Shown: positions 36,704-45,977, counted from the stretch's first letter. The stretch: DNA of 64,000 nucleotides from Cytophagales bacterium (GCA_013298025.1 JAAFJE010000003.1:1-64000), one strand, 5' to 3'. Numbers and translations are program-made. The notes: generated by a model not told the origin, from the sequence alone.

Positions 36704-37768
36704 CTAAGACATTTCGCCAGCAATGGGCTGCTTGAGTATGGCTTTGACGGTGGCAATATCATTGCTTTGTGCGAAGGCAAACATCATTTTGGTAATGGCT
36801 GCTTCGGTGGTTAAATCTGCTCCACTGATGACCCCAATTTCTTGTAAATAATGACTCGTATGATAACGCCCTTGGGTTACTCGTCCGCCGTTGCATTGCG
36901 AAATATTATAGATGACAATGCCTTTATCAAGGCTGGCTTTGATGTGCTTCAAAAACCATTCGTCGGTAGGAGCGTTGCCTGCTCCGTAGGTTTCGAGTAC
37001 CACGCCTTTGAGGTTTTCGATGGCTAATACACTTCTGACAACCTGCTCTGAGATACCCGGAAAGAGTTTAAGAATCACGACATTTTCGTCTAAATGTTTG
37101 TGTACTTTGAGCGAAACATTGCTTTTGTAATGCCGTAAAAAAGGATAGTTGTATTCAATTCTTACCCCTGCTTCGGCAAGTACAGGGTAGTTTTCTGATT
37201 CAAAGGCGTTGAATTGTACACTTTCGTGTTTCCTAGCCCGATTTCCTCTGAGCAATACCGAATTAAAATAAATACACACTTCCGATACAATCGGACGGTT
37301 GTTTTGTTTGGCTGCCGCAATTTCGAGGGCGGTAATAAAGTTTTCTTTGGCATCGGTTCTCGCTGCTCCAATGGGTAATTGTGCTCCCGTAAAAATCACA
37401 GGCTTGTTGAGATTTTCCAACAAATAGCTCAATGCCGAAGCCGAATAAGCCATGGTATCGGTGCCGTGCAAGATGACAAACGAGTCGTATTGTTCGTAGT
37501 GCTGCTCGATAATTTCAGCCAATTGAACCCAAATAACAGGACGCATATTCGACGAATCGAGCAGCTTGTCGAACGTCAATACCGTAATGTCATAATCTAA
37601 ACGTCCCATTTCTGGCAGATTATCAGGTATTTGAGCGAAATCGAAAGGAACTAATCCATCTGATACAGGGTCATAGACCATTCCTAATGTGCCTCCTGTA
37701 TAAATGACTAATATTTTAGCTTCGTGTTTGCTATTGGCTTTGGTTTTGATATGAATGCTTTGATACAT
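36704..37768 (-). CDS. ansA: Type I L-asparaginase
   Basis: 354 residues. The two threonine motifs are present: VIYTGGTLGM at 21-30 and ILHGTDTMAYSAS near 97-109. No signal peptide, so it is cytoplasmic, as expected for type I. It hydrolyses L-asparagine to aspartate and ammonia. It starts 39 bp after tatD and is followed by the nitrilase-family gene. Confidence 0.9.
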   Translation of the reverse strand: MYQSIHIKTKANSKHEAKILVIYTGGTLGMVYDPVSDGLVPFDFAQIPDNLPEMGRLDYDITVLTFDKLLDSSNMRPVIWVQLAEIIEQHYEQYDSFVILHGTDTMAYSASALSYLLENLNKPVIFTGAQLPIGAARTDAKENFITALEIAAAKQNNRPIVSEVCIYFNSVLLRGNRARKHESVQFNAFESENYPVLAEAGVRIEYNYPFLRHYKSNVSLKVHKHLDENVVILKLFPGISEQVVRSVLAIENLKGVVLETYGAGNAPTDEWFLKHIKASLDKGIVIYNISQCNGGRVTQGRYHTSHYLQEIGVISGADLTTEAAITKMMFAFAQSNDIATVKAILKQPIAGEMS

Positions 37769-37807
37769 AGTTTGATGATGTGTTTGAATGGTAAAAGTAA
37801 TAGTAAG

Positions 37808-38572
37808 CTAGTGTTGTAGTAATTGTAGGGCATTTTGGGTGGTTTGTGCTATCACTTTGCTTATATCGCAAGCCCAATAATCGGCAATTTTTTGGGCAAT
37901 AATCGGCAAATACAAAGGCTCGTTACGTTTGCCTCGGTATGGCACTGGTGCAAGATAAGGAGCATCGGTTTCTAAGACAATGTATTCGGGAGAAATATGT
38001 GGAAGCACTTTGTCGAGTCCACCGTTTTTGAAGGTTGCTACGCCTCCAATACCCAGCAAAAAGCCCAATTCTATGGCTTTTTGGGCTTCTTCGAGTGTAC
38101 CTGTAAAGCAATGGAAAATGCCTTTAAGTGTGGGGTCGGCGTTTTTTTCGAGTAAGGTCACGGTTTCCCCAAAAGCATTTCTCGAATGAATATCTATCCA
38201 CAAACCATGTTTTTTAGCCAACTGGCATTGCCATAAAAAGGCTTCTTCTTGTTGAGCCACAAAGGTTTTATCCCAATACAAATCCATGCCAATTTCGCCG
38301 ATGGCAATAAATTTTTCTTGGGCTAGGCAATTTTCTATGATTTGTAATTCTTTTTCAAAATCTTCTTTCACATAACAAGGATGTAGCCCAATCATAGGCA
38401 AGCATTGCGAAGGATATTGGCGTGCCAAGGCCATCATGCCTTCAATGGTTTCGTGGTTGCAATTGGGCATCCATATTTGCTGTACGCCTGCTTCAAAAGC
38501 ATGTGCCAACATGGCTTCTCGGTCTTCGGCAAAGGCTTCGTCGTAAATATGGGCGTGGGTTTCAATAATCAT
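37808..38572 (-). CDS. TatD family metal-dependent DNase/hydrolase
   Basis: 254 residues, TIM-barrel metallohydrolase. Metal ligands are visible in ETHAHIYD (H6, H8), AIGEIGMDLYWDK, WIDIHSRNAF, IFHCFTGTL and VLETDAPYLAP. Members remove nucleotides from DNA 3' ends and are widely conserved. It heads the tatD-ansA-nitrilase run. Confidence 0.92.
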   Translation of the reverse strand: MIIETHAHIYDEAFAEDREAMLAHAFEAGVQQIWMPNCNHETIEGMMALARQYPSQCLPMIGLHPCYVKEDFEKELQIIENCLAQEKFIAIGEIGMDLYWDKTFVAQQEEAFLWQCQLAKKHGLWIDIHSRNAFGETVTLLEKNADPTLKGIFHCFTGTLEEAQKAIELGFLLGIGGVATFKNGGLDKVLPHISPEYIVLETDAPYLAPVPYRGKRNEPLYLPIIAQKIADYWACDISKVIAQTTQNALQLLQH

Positions 38573-38670
38573 AAGGCTAATTTTTGCGTGTTGTTATATA
38601 GATTTTATGCTTGATTATCAATTGTTTGTGTTGTTTTTTTCTGAAAATAGCGAAGAAAATAGACAAAAAA

Positions 38671-39312
38671 CTAGGCTATTTTTTGAAACGAATAGCCTTT
38701 TTCTTTGAAATGTTCTAGCATCCGAGGCAAGGTATAGCACATATTTTTGGCAGCTTTGAGGCTATCATGAAATACCACAATAGAACCACTTTCGGTATGT
38801 TGTAGTGTTTTTTGTAAGACCGTTTCTGGCGAAAGAGCAGCGGAATAATCGCCTGTGAGGACATCCCACATCACAATTTCGTGACTTTGTTGGATTTGTG
38901 CCGCTTGGCTTCTTTTGATACGTCCGTGGGGCGGTCTGAAAAGTTTGGGTTGTGCAAGGTCAGAAGCATGGTGTCGGATAGCCTTTTCGCAAGCCTCAAA
39001 GTTTTGATAATACCGCTCGTCGGGCGTATCCCAACCTCTTAAATGATTGAACGTATGGTTGCCGATGGCGTGGCCAGCGTCGTAGATTTGTTGGAAAACA
39101 GTAGAGTGCTTCGTGATGTTGTCGCCTATACAAAAAAAGCTTGCTTGTGCTTGATATTGAGCCAAGGTTTCTAAAACAAATTCGGTAATGTCAGGAATAG
39201 GGCCATCGTCGAAAGTGAGGAAAATCGTTTTTTCAGTGGTGGGTATCCGCCAAGTAAAATTCGGATACAAAGCCCGCATAAGAAAGTTGGTTTTATGAAT
39301 AAACATACACAA
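38671..39312 (-). CDS. Polysaccharide deacetylase (NodB-like, CE4)
   Basis: 213 residues. NodB motifs: LTFDDGPIPD near 32-41, IGNHTFNHLRGWD near 86-98 and RPPHGR near 145-150, with WDVLTGDYSA later. No signal peptide is evident; the N-terminus is short and hydrophobic at best. CE4 enzymes deacetylate GlcNAc or MurNAc in peptidoglycan or similar glycans using a divalent metal. An internal Met at codon 3 or 12 could be the start. Confidence 0.87.
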   Translation of the reverse strand: MCMFIHKTNFLMRALYPNFTWRIPTTEKTIFLTFDDGPIPDITEFVLETLAQYQAQASFFCIGDNITKHSTVFQQIYDAGHAIGNHTFNHLRGWDTPDERYYQNFEACEKAIRHHASDLAQPKLFRPPHGRIKRSQAAQIQQSHEIVMWDVLTGDYSAALSPETVLQKTLQHTESGSIVVFHDSLKAAKNMCYTLPRMLEHFKEKGYSFQKIA

Positions 39313-39426
39313 AAGTCAATTTTATGGCAAGTTACAGCTTAATGTTTTGAGAATAAATCTTAGGTGAATTTTTTGCGTAAAAAAGCTCATTGGATACGCA
39401 TACAGCAATATCTTTATATAAAATAG

Positions 39427-39447
39427 TGCCGTATTTTTTTTACGGCA
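39427..39447. repeat. Small palindrome upstream of the AAA/TOPRIM pair
   Basis: TGCCGTA and TACGGCA flank a run of seven T, 43 bp upstream of the ATPase start and just before its -7 box. It could be an operator or a terminator of upstream read-through. Confidence 0.4.
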
Positions 39448-39459
39448 TTCGTTTTTTGT

Positions 39460-39467
39460 TATTTTTG
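39460..39467 (+). promoter_or_regulatory. Candidate -7 box of the AAA/TOPRIM pair
   Basis: TATTTTTG, an exact TAnnTTTG match, 22 bp before the ATG. No clear -33 TTG was seen. Confidence 0.4.
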
Positions 39468-39489
39468 TTCTAAATAAAAGGGATAGCAA

Positions 39490-40605
39490 ATGCTTAGAAA
39501 ATTTAGGGTTTCAAACTTCAAAAGCTTTGAAAAAGATTTTGAAATAGATTTGACTAATGTAAACGGATACGAGTTTAACAAAAACGCTGTGAAACATGGC
39601 ATTGTTAATCATGCTATCATTTATGGACATAACGGTGTCGGTAAATCAAATTTGGCACTTGCTATTTTTGACATTATCGAACATTTGACCGACAAACAAA
39701 GGAACGAGGCTGCTTATAAAAATTACTTAAATGCCTACGGTGATGCGGAGGTCGCTTCTTTTTACTACGAATTTTTGATTAATTCAAAAATTGTAGCGTA
39801 TGAGTACAAAAAATACGATTATAAGACAATCGCTTACGAGCGTTTTTTGATAGACCAAGAGGAACTTATTGTATTTGACAGAATTAATCAGACCAAGGCA
39901 ACGATATTGCTACAAGGTGCAGAATCACTCAAAACAACCATAGAAAATGCCGAATTATCCATTTTAAAATATGTCAAAAATAACACGGCATTAGCACATA
40001 ATGACATCAACGATACCTTTGCTGCGTTCTTTACATTTATAGAACAAATGCTTTATTTTCGTTCTTTGCTTGACAGAACGTACCTTGGTTTCGATACTGG
40101 TGGAAAGCACATTTTTGAAGACATTATCAAGCAAAAAAATGTCGAAGATTTTGAGCATTTCCTCAATACAGCAGGTATAGCTTGTAGGCTATCTGTCATT
40201 GAAGAAGTTGGGATAAGTACCATTGCTTTCAATTTCAACGGAAGGCAATTGCCATTCAATGAAGTGGCTTCTACAGGCACAACAGCCCTAGCTCTTTTTT
40301 ATTTTTGGTACCAAAATATACGTAAAAACGCTAATGTTTCCTTTGTTTTTATCGATGAATTTGATGCTTTTTACCACTATAAATTATCGGCTTTGATAGT
40401 AGAAAAACTCAAAGAAACAGGGGTACAATTTATACTCACCACACACAATACGTCAATTATGACCAATGATTTGTTGCGGCCCGATTGCTATTTTGAAATG
40501 ACAAAAAACAATATCAGTTCTTTGTCAAAAAGCACCCAAAAAGAATTAAGAGAAGCACACAACCTAGAGAAAATGTACAAAGCTGGTTCATTTTATGTCG
40601 AATAA
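39490..40605 (+). CDS. AAA_15-type ATPase of a two-gene defence-like module
   Basis: 371 residues. Walker A is GHNGVGKSN at 46-54, a signature-like ASTGTTAL lies at 260-267, Walker B VFIDEFDAFYH at 286-296 and TTHNTS at 318-323. The Walker B lacks the usual LHP and has FYH instead. The end, NLEKMYKAGSFYV, is typical of AAA_15/RloA-like ATPases that pair with small nuclease partners. It overlaps the next gene by 11 bp. PARIS (AriA) and AbiL (AbiLi) have comparable ATPases; which group this belongs to needs a profile search. Confidence 0.82.
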   Translation: MLRKFRVSNFKSFEKDFEIDLTNVNGYEFNKNAVKHGIVNHAIIYGHNGVGKSNLALAIFDIIEHLTDKQRNEAAYKNYLNAYGDAEVASFYYEFLINSKIVAYEYKKYDYKTIAYERFLIDQEELIVFDRINQTKATILLQGAESLKTTIENAELSILKYVKNNTALAHNDINDTFAAFFTFIEQMLYFRSLLDRTYLGFDTGGKHIFEDIIKQKNVEDFEHFLNTAGIACRLSVIEEVGISTIAFNFNGRQLPFNEVASTGTTALALFYFWYQNIRKNANVSFVFIDEFDAFYHYKLSALIVEKLKETGVQFILTTHNTSIMTNDLLRPDCYFEMTKNNISSLSKSTQKELREAHNLEKMYKAGSFYVE

Positions 40606-41329
40606 AGTTTTATTTGTTTTTGAAGGAGAAAAGACCGAAGAGCAAATTGTGTCTAGTTTGCAGGTGTTTTTTTTACAGGAAAACACCACCATAAAATGTG
40701 TGTATGGAGCAGAAATATACCAAATTTATCAAGCTATTAAAGCCGATGAAGACTTGGATACCTTCAACTTGTTGAGAGAACGCAGTGTTCAAAACAAAGA
40801 AGTGTTAGATGGTTTTACAAGAGAAGATTTTGCTGAAATTTATCTGTTTTTCGATTATGATGGACATTCTTCGTTGGCAGATGATAATAAGTTGGAAGAA
40901 TTGCTTGCGTTTTTCGATGAGGAAACAGACAAAGGCAAACTCTATGTTAGTTATCCAATGGTAGAAGCACTCAAACATATCAGTGACTACGAAACATTTC
41001 GGGATTTGACAGTAGCATGTAAAAAAAATATTGGGTATAAAAACATTGTTCATCATGTGGGCATCAATAAACTGAGCCGCTTCAATAAGTATGACTTAGA
41101 TACATGGAATGCTTTAATTGAGGTTCATTTGAAAAAGGCAAATTTTATTGTGCATGATTCATTTGCCTTTCCCAACGAATTGATTGCACAGCCTTACCTA
41201 TTTTCTAAACAATTAGAAAAATACATCAACCCCTTGTCTGTGGTAGCAGTATTAAGTGCTTTCCCTATTTTTCTTCATGACTATTATGGAAACGATGCCA
41301 TGAAAAAAAGAATAGCGATGTTTCATTGA
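40595..41329 (+). CDS. TOPRIM-like (RloB/DUF4435-like) partner protein
   Basis: 244 residues. The N-terminal strand FVFEGEKTEEQ with Glu10 and the later IYLFFDYDGH with Asp87 and Asp89 look like the Glu and DxD of a TOPRIM fold. LYVSYPMVEALKHI at about 115-128 is a further conserved-looking block. Small TOPRIM proteins next to AAA ATPases are the toxic effectors of PARIS (AriB) and the second gene of AbiL. It starts within the ATPase gene, so the two are co-translated. The nuclease call is inference from motifs. Confidence 0.72.
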   Translation: MSNKVLFVFEGEKTEEQIVSSLQVFFLQENTTIKCVYGAEIYQIYQAIKADEDLDTFNLLRERSVQNKEVLDGFTREDFAEIYLFFDYDGHSSLADDNKLEELLAFFDEETDKGKLYVSYPMVEALKHISDYETFRDLTVACKKNIGYKNIVHHVGINKLSRFNKYDLDTWNALIEVHLKKANFIVHDSFAFPNELIAQPYLFSKQLEKYINPLSVVAVLSAFPIFLHDYYGNDAMKKRIAMFH

Positions 41330-41353
41330 ATACAGCTTTAATGTACTCAAAAT

Positions 41354-41389
41354 CAGTAATTTGAAAAAAATGAGTTTTTCAGATTACTG
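41354..41389. terminator. Convergent terminator after the AAA/TOPRIM pair
   Basis: CAGTAAT-T-TGAAAAA pairs with TTTTTCA-G-ATTACTG around a short loop. It overlaps the last codons of the converging glycosyltransferase gene. Confidence 0.7.
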
Positions 41390-42488
41390 TATAAGAAAAT
41401 TCCCTATTCTTCCACCGATAGCCTTTTTTATGTACGACCAAGCCGAAAAATAGGGCATACAATGGATACAGCATTTGAGCCAATGGCAAATAAGCAATGC
41501 ACCAAGGGCGTTGCTGAAAACGTAAGACCAAACCCAAATAAAGGGCTTCGAGCAATACTTTGGTTAAAAGTAATACCTGTAGCTCGTCGATTCGCCCATA
41601 TTGCCAAGCCAGCAAACCAAACAACTGCATCAACCAAAACAAGGGTGCAAGCCAAGCCTTCGAGTCGAAACGCCATTTGCTTGCCCAGCGGAGGCGTTGT
41701 TGGTAAAACTGCATCCAACTGCTCGGTGCTTGTGTACAAACTTGTGCTTGAACATCTGCCAAAAAATACAACCCTTCTGGAAAGGCTTTCGCCACTTTTT
41801 TGAGTAAAAATACGTCGTCGCCCGAAGCGATATGCTCGTTGCCTGCATAGCCGCCCACTGCTTCAAAAACTGCTTTAGGATATGCCATGTTGGCTGCATT
41901 GCATAAGAAGGGATGCGTGGCTAAAGTACAAGCACCTACGCCTATCAGACTGGCAAATTCGATGTGCATGAGTGCATTGATAAAGCCTCGTGAGGGGTGA
42001 AATGCTACAGGCGAACTGATAAAACTTGCCTTGGTTTGTGTGTAAAAACTGGCTACTGTGCTTATCCAATGCGGAGGCACTAAACAGTCGCCATCGGTGG
42101 TCATAATCAATGCTCCCTTGGCACATGGCATGGCTAGGGTAATGGCTCTTTTTTTAGGCGATACATGGGCTTGGGTCGTGGGTAAATGCAATAGCCGTAA
42201 GCTAAAATTGGCTTTTGCCCGAAATGCTTCGATTAATTCGACCGTAGCATCTGTTGAAGCGTCGTTGATGAGGATAACTTCAAAAAAAGCATAGCTTTGC
42301 TGGTTCAACGATAGCAGTAGGGAAGTAATATGAGGGGCTTCATTTCTGACTGGTATGAGTACCGATACAAACGGAAGCGACTGGCAAGTACTGGCGAGTG
42401 GCGTATCGACCAAGCGTTGCCAAGTGTAACAGAGCCATGCTAAAAGTACAATATGGCTTGTAAGGAGGAGTGAACAAATCCAAAGCAT
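41379..42488 (-). CDS. Membrane glycosyltransferase, family 2
   Basis: 369 residues. One N-terminal TM segment (4-24), a GT-A domain with VSVLIPVRNEAPH near 42-54, INDASTDAT, the metal-binding TTDGDCLVPP and a QQRLRWASKW acceptor-site motif, then two or three C-terminal TM segments from about 285. This is the processive-type GT2 layout (QxxRW) found in polysaccharide or glycolipid synthases. Substrate unknown. It stands alone between the AAA/TOPRIM module and ruvC. Confidence 0.85.
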   Translation of the reverse strand: MLWICSLLLTSHIVLLAWLCYTWQRLVDTPLASTCQSLPFVSVLIPVRNEAPHITSLLLSLNQQSYAFFEVILINDASTDATVELIEAFRAKANFSLRLLHLPTTQAHVSPKKRAITLAMPCAKGALIMTTDGDCLVPPHWISTVASFYTQTKASFISSPVAFHPSRGFINALMHIEFASLIGVGACTLATHPFLCNAANMAYPKAVFEAVGGYAGNEHIASGDDVFLLKKVAKAFPEGLYFLADVQAQVCTQAPSSWMQFYQQRLRWASKWRFDSKAWLAPLFWLMQLFGLLAWQYGRIDELQVLLLTKVLLEALYLGLVLRFQQRPWCIAYLPLAQMLYPLYALFFGLVVHKKGYRWKNREFSYTVI

Positions 42489-42642
42489 AAGCGAGGGTAG
42501 GAAAAAGGTGTACGTATGATTTGAGGTGATTTTTTGTTAAAATACAAAAAGTCAATGTTTTATGCAAGTAATCAGCCACTTTCTTCAGAAACCAATTGAG
42601 GTATATCGGCGTTACTAATGCCCAATTTTTCTGCCGAATCTG

Positions 42643-42650
42643 TACCTTTG
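42643..42650 (+). promoter_or_regulatory. Candidate -7 box of ruvC
   Basis: TACCTTTG matches TAnnTTTG; the ruvC ATG is 22 bp downstream. No -33 TTG at the right distance. Confidence 0.4.
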
Positions 42651-42672
42651 TACTCTTAACCCCTCAAAAAAG

Positions 42673-43236
42673 ATGGCAGCGACACAAGAAAAGATTATTT
42701 TAGGAGTGGACCCCGGTACAAGGTTTATGGGCTATGGTGTGATTTTGGTACAAAATGGGCAGATGTCTGTGCTACAATATGGCGTTATTAATGTGAGTAA
42801 ATACGCTACGCAAGAACTCAAACTTAAAAAGATTTACGAACGCATTGTAGGCATTATCGAGGAGTTTACGCCTGACGAAATGGCAATAGAAGCCCCTTTT
42901 TTTGGTAAAAATGTGCAGTCGATGCTCAAGCTCGGGCGGGTCCAAGGCATTGTGATGGCGGCTGCGTTGTCACGCCAAATTCCTATTGTGGAGTACGCTC
43001 CCAAGACGGTCAAGCAATCGGTTACGGGCAACGGAAATGCTTCTAAAGAACAAGTGGCGAGTATGCTCGACCATTTACTTAAAATGAAACTCGAACCCGA
43101 AATGTTCGATGCCACCGATGCACTGGGCATTGCCGTTTGTCATCACTTTCATGGCAATAGTATTATGCCTACGACCAAAGGCACGAAAAAAGGCTGGGGG
43201 GCATTTGTCAACGAAAATCCCGAACGAATTAAGTAA
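42673..43236 (+). CDS. ruvC: Holliday junction resolvase RuvC
   Basis: 187 residues. Acidic catalytic residues appear in GVDPGTRFMGYG (Asp13), AIEAPFFGKN (Glu) and FDATDALGIAVCHH (two Asp). It cuts four-way junctions made by RuvAB. It is a single gene; ruvA and ruvB are not in the window. Confidence 0.95.
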   Translation: MAATQEKIILGVDPGTRFMGYGVILVQNGQMSVLQYGVINVSKYATQELKLKKIYERIVGIIEEFTPDEMAIEAPFFGKNVQSMLKLGRVQGIVMAAALSRQIPIVEYAPKTVKQSVTGNGNASKEQVASMLDHLLKMKLEPEMFDATDALGIAVCHHFHGNSIMPTTKGTKKGWGAFVNENPERIK

Positions 43237-43418
43237 AAGGAAGCTTACATTTTTAAGTGTTTGTTTTTTAGCGAGATAGATGGTTTTTTATACTGAAGAT
43301 TTCGCCTAAGTAAACAAATTGTTAAGAAGGCAAGATGATTGAAAACATTTACTTAACATTAGATTAATCATGAGTTTATGTGTAAAGAAGAACTTTGAGG
43401 CATCAACAAAGATTCTTT

Positions 43419-43937
43419 ATGAAAACAATCATTCCCACTTTTCTCTTATTGATGCTCTTCGCAGGGGCAAAAGCACAAGATGGCGTATTATTGGCAGCTA
43501 CTTACTTAGATGCCAACCAAGTATATTACCCACAAGGTACTCAAAAAATGCTTGAACGAACCAATAGCGTCAAGCTTATTGGGACTGATTGCAAACAGGT
43601 TTTTTCAGAAAACAATGCTTATGGTTATCGTGTGAACAACCGCACTTGGCGTTTTTATGAAGAGAAAAGCTATGAAATTATAGCCCAAGAAGGGATTTAT
43701 ATTTACAGGTTAGCCATAGATAGCCAAACAAGTTGCGATTTGTACTTTTTTAGTAAAACATCCGATGGTTCTTTGCTACCGCTTAATCGAAAAAACCTCA
43801 AAAAAGTATATTACGACAATCCTGCCTTGCTCGAAATGTTGAGTCTATTGCCTTGGCGTTTTCACCTCGAAGACCCCATTCCTCCTTTCAACAAACTACG
43901 AATTGCAGAGTTGTACCTCTATACCATAGCCAACTGA
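43419..43937 (+). CDS. Secreted protein of unknown function
   Basis: 172 residues from the ATG at 43419, giving a good signal peptide (KTIIPTFLLLMLFAGAKAQ) with cleavage after AKA. The mature part is ~150 residues with many Tyr and aromatic residues, including NRTWRFYEEKSYEIIAQEGI and LPWRFHLEDPIPPF. No known domain was recognised; similar small exported proteins are common in Cytophagales. A strong terminator follows. Confidence 0.7.
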   Translation: MKTIIPTFLLLMLFAGAKAQDGVLLAATYLDANQVYYPQGTQKMLERTNSVKLIGTDCKQVFSENNAYGYRVNNRTWRFYEEKSYEIIAQEGIYIYRLAIDSQTSCDLYFFSKTSDGSLLPLNRKNLKKVYYDNPALLEMLSLLPWRFHLEDPIPPFNKLRIAELYLYTIAN

Positions 43938-43948
43938 GTTAGCAATGG

Positions 43949-43988
43949 GGCAACAGGGCAAATGGTTAGTAGCATTTGCCCTGTTGCC
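43949..43988. terminator. Convergent terminator between the secreted protein and esterase genes
   Basis: GGCAACAGGGCAAATG at 43949-43964 pairs perfectly with CATTTGCCCTGTTGCC at 43973-43988. Confidence 0.85.
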
Positions 43989-43996
43989 GTAATTTA

Positions 43997-44992
43997 TTAA
44001 GGTGTTTTTTTCTGAAACACCTTTTTCAAAAAAGTATCAATATGCTGTATCGTTGGCTCAAACCAAGGCGAAAACAAGCAAAACGAATGGGGGGCATCGG
44101 CAAAGGTTTGTACTTCGCTATAGACGTTGTATGTGGCTAATTTTTTTCGATAATCGTCCCTGCCAGCGTGCATTCGGCTTACCGAACTATTGAGAAAAAG
44201 GGTAGGAGGGGTGTTTTGTCCTGCATACGTAAGGGCTGAGGCTTCGTTCCATAAAGCAGGGTTTTCGGCTTTGCTGTAGCCAAACCAATAGGTTGCGGCA
44301 GACGTTGAGCGGGTATCATCGCCTTCGCCCGATTCGGGGTGAATATAGGCTACAATGCCGTCGATGTCAACAATCGCATGAACCTTACTGCTATGTTCGT
44401 TGAGTCCCAAATCGCCTTCAAAAGAAGGCATTCCATTGGTATTGCCCAGCAAGGTAGCCAATTGACCACCCGCCGAAAATCCTACGGTTGCTACCCGATT
44501 GGTATCTATGCTGTAGGTTTTTGCTTGTGTGCGTATCCAACGTAAAGCTGCTTTCAAATCATGAACGGCCGCAGGGTAAAGGGCTTCGGTAGAAAGGCGA
44601 TATTCGGCTGTAACCGTAACATAGCCTAGCGAAGCCAGTTTTTGTGCCAACGGAATATGCTGGCTTCGGTTGCCCGACCGCCAGCCTCCGCCGTGAATAA
44701 TGAGCAAACACGGGTAGCCTCTTTTTGCTATTTTTTTAGGGTAAAAAACATCTAATTGTAAAGCCCTATTGCCTGCCTGAATATAAGTAATGTTGCGTTG
44801 CTCCTTTACTTGGTTGTTGGTGATTTCGGTTACTAAAAGGGCTTGTGGATGCGTTTTTTGCGTATTTTTCAAGGCCGAATAATTGCTGTAAGAAGTATCG
44901 GTAACGCCCGTAAGTCCTTTCGTCGATTGCCCTTTACCGCTTAGGTGTAAGCCTAATCCCAAGGCCAATGCCAGCCAGTATGTTTTTTTCAT
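43997..44992 (-). CDS. Secreted alpha/beta hydrolase (acetyl esterase, BD-FAE-like)
   Basis: 331 residues from the ATG at 44990-44992, which gives a signal peptide (KKTYWLALALGLGLHLSGKG); an upstream start would bury it. HGGGWRSGN is the oxyanion-hole motif and GFSAGGQLA holds the nucleophilic Ser; the C-terminal DAPHSFCLF supplies the His. This matches esterases of the BD-FAE/CE type that remove acetyl or feruloyl groups from plant polysaccharides. It starts 4 bp after the pectinesterase stop, so the two are one operon and likely act together on esterified pectin. Confidence 0.87.
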   Translation of the reverse strand: MKKTYWLALALGLGLHLSGKGQSTKGLTGVTDTSYSNYSALKNTQKTHPQALLVTEITNNQVKEQRNITYIQAGNRALQLDVFYPKKIAKRGYPCLLIIHGGGWRSGNRSQHIPLAQKLASLGYVTVTAEYRLSTEALYPAAVHDLKAALRWIRTQAKTYSIDTNRVATVGFSAGGQLATLLGNTNGMPSFEGDLGLNEHSSKVHAIVDIDGIVAYIHPESGEGDDTRSTSAATYWFGYSKAENPALWNEASALTYAGQNTPPTLFLNSSVSRMHAGRDDYRKKLATYNVYSEVQTFADAPHSFCLFSPWFEPTIQHIDTFLKKVFQKKTP

Positions 44993-44996
44993 AAAA

Positions 44997-45977
44997 CTAT
45001 TTTTTCCAAAAATGCTGATAAGTAGGATTGAGTTTGCCTGCAAAAATTTGTTCATACGTATAAGTAGCCGCTTCTTTATCGCTTAGTTGTTTGCTCCAAC
45101 TTACTCTTTTTTGTGGCTGAAATCCTACGCCTGTATTTTTATATTCGGCATAAAAGCTTGTTTTTTCTGTATTGGGTCGTCCCCAATTGTGCCAACCTTC
45201 GGGCAGAATGTGCTCGCCAAGCGTACAGTTGATAAAGACCGTTTTGGCATAGTCACGCCAAGGTCGTCCCAGATACACCTGCGTAACGCCTGCTGCCGCA
45301 CTAAGGGTACAGTTTTTGAAAACATAGCCCACTTCTACCCAAATTGGCGTAGAGGCTGCCGTAACGTAGCCATTGGCTTTGCTATGAATCCGACAATCTT
45401 CAAAAAGGGCGGTAGAAGAACCAAAAATAAAATCGACTGTACCTTCGATATAGCAATTTTTGAAGAGCTGTCGGGCGTTTTCTCCCGAAGCAAAAATGGT
45501 ATCTTGATTTCCTAAAAAACGACAATTGTCGAATACACATCGGTCGCCTTCTACGTGTAAGGCAACGGCTTGGCCCACACGCCCGGCGGTATTTTCGATG
45601 CTGAGGTTTTCAAACCGAATGTCGTTGCCCATCACTTGTACGGTGTAAGAATCGAAGGTTTCCATTTTTCCTTTGCCCGAATAATCGTCGTAGCTGATAA
45701 TGGTGCTATCGAGGCTTTCGCCCACAAACGTGATATTGGTGAGCGTGCTTGGTACTACAATTTTTTCTTTATATATCCCTTTTTTGATTTTTACCGTAAT
45801 GGGCTTAGGCAAATATACCCGAATGGCATTGATGGCATCTTGGATATACCGAAAGTCGCCAGAGCCGTCTTTGGCTACCACCAAATCGTGTTGAATTTTG
45901 AGGGCTTGTGCCTGACCCAAACGAGGAATACCGCATAGCATCAGTCCTATGGTACACAGTGAGATGATTGTTTTCAT
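44997..45977 (-). CDS. Pectinesterase (CE8)
   Basis: 326 residues with a signal peptide ending GQAQA. CE8 motifs in order: GNQDTIFA, VDFIFGSSTALFEDC with the catalytic Asp, and YLGRPWRDYAKTVF with the substrate-binding Arg/Trp. It removes methyl esters from homogalacturonan in the periplasm or outside the cell. It is the first gene of an operon with the esterase. No SusC/SusD, sigma factor or polysaccharide lyase lies next to it. Confidence 0.93.
   Translation of the reverse strand: MKTIISLCTIGLMLCGIPRLGQAQALKIQHDLVVAKDGSGDFRYIQDAINAIRVYLPKPITVKIKKGIYKEKIVVPSTLTNITFVGESLDSTIISYDDYSGKGKMETFDSYTVQVMGNDIRFENLSIENTAGRVGQAVALHVEGDRCVFDNCRFLGNQDTIFASGENARQLFKNCYIEGTVDFIFGSSTALFEDCRIHSKANGYVTAASTPIWVEVGYVFKNCTLSAAAGVTQVYLGRPWRDYAKTVFINCTLGEHILPEGWHNWGRPNTEKTSFYAEYKNTGVGFQPQKRVSWSKQLSDKEAATYTYEQIFAGKLNPTYQHFWKK

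Noticed and set aside
39490-41329. Gabija (GajA/GajB)
   Set aside because: GajA carries ATPase and TOPRIM in one protein and GajB is a UvrD-like helicase; here the domains are separate and no helicase is present.
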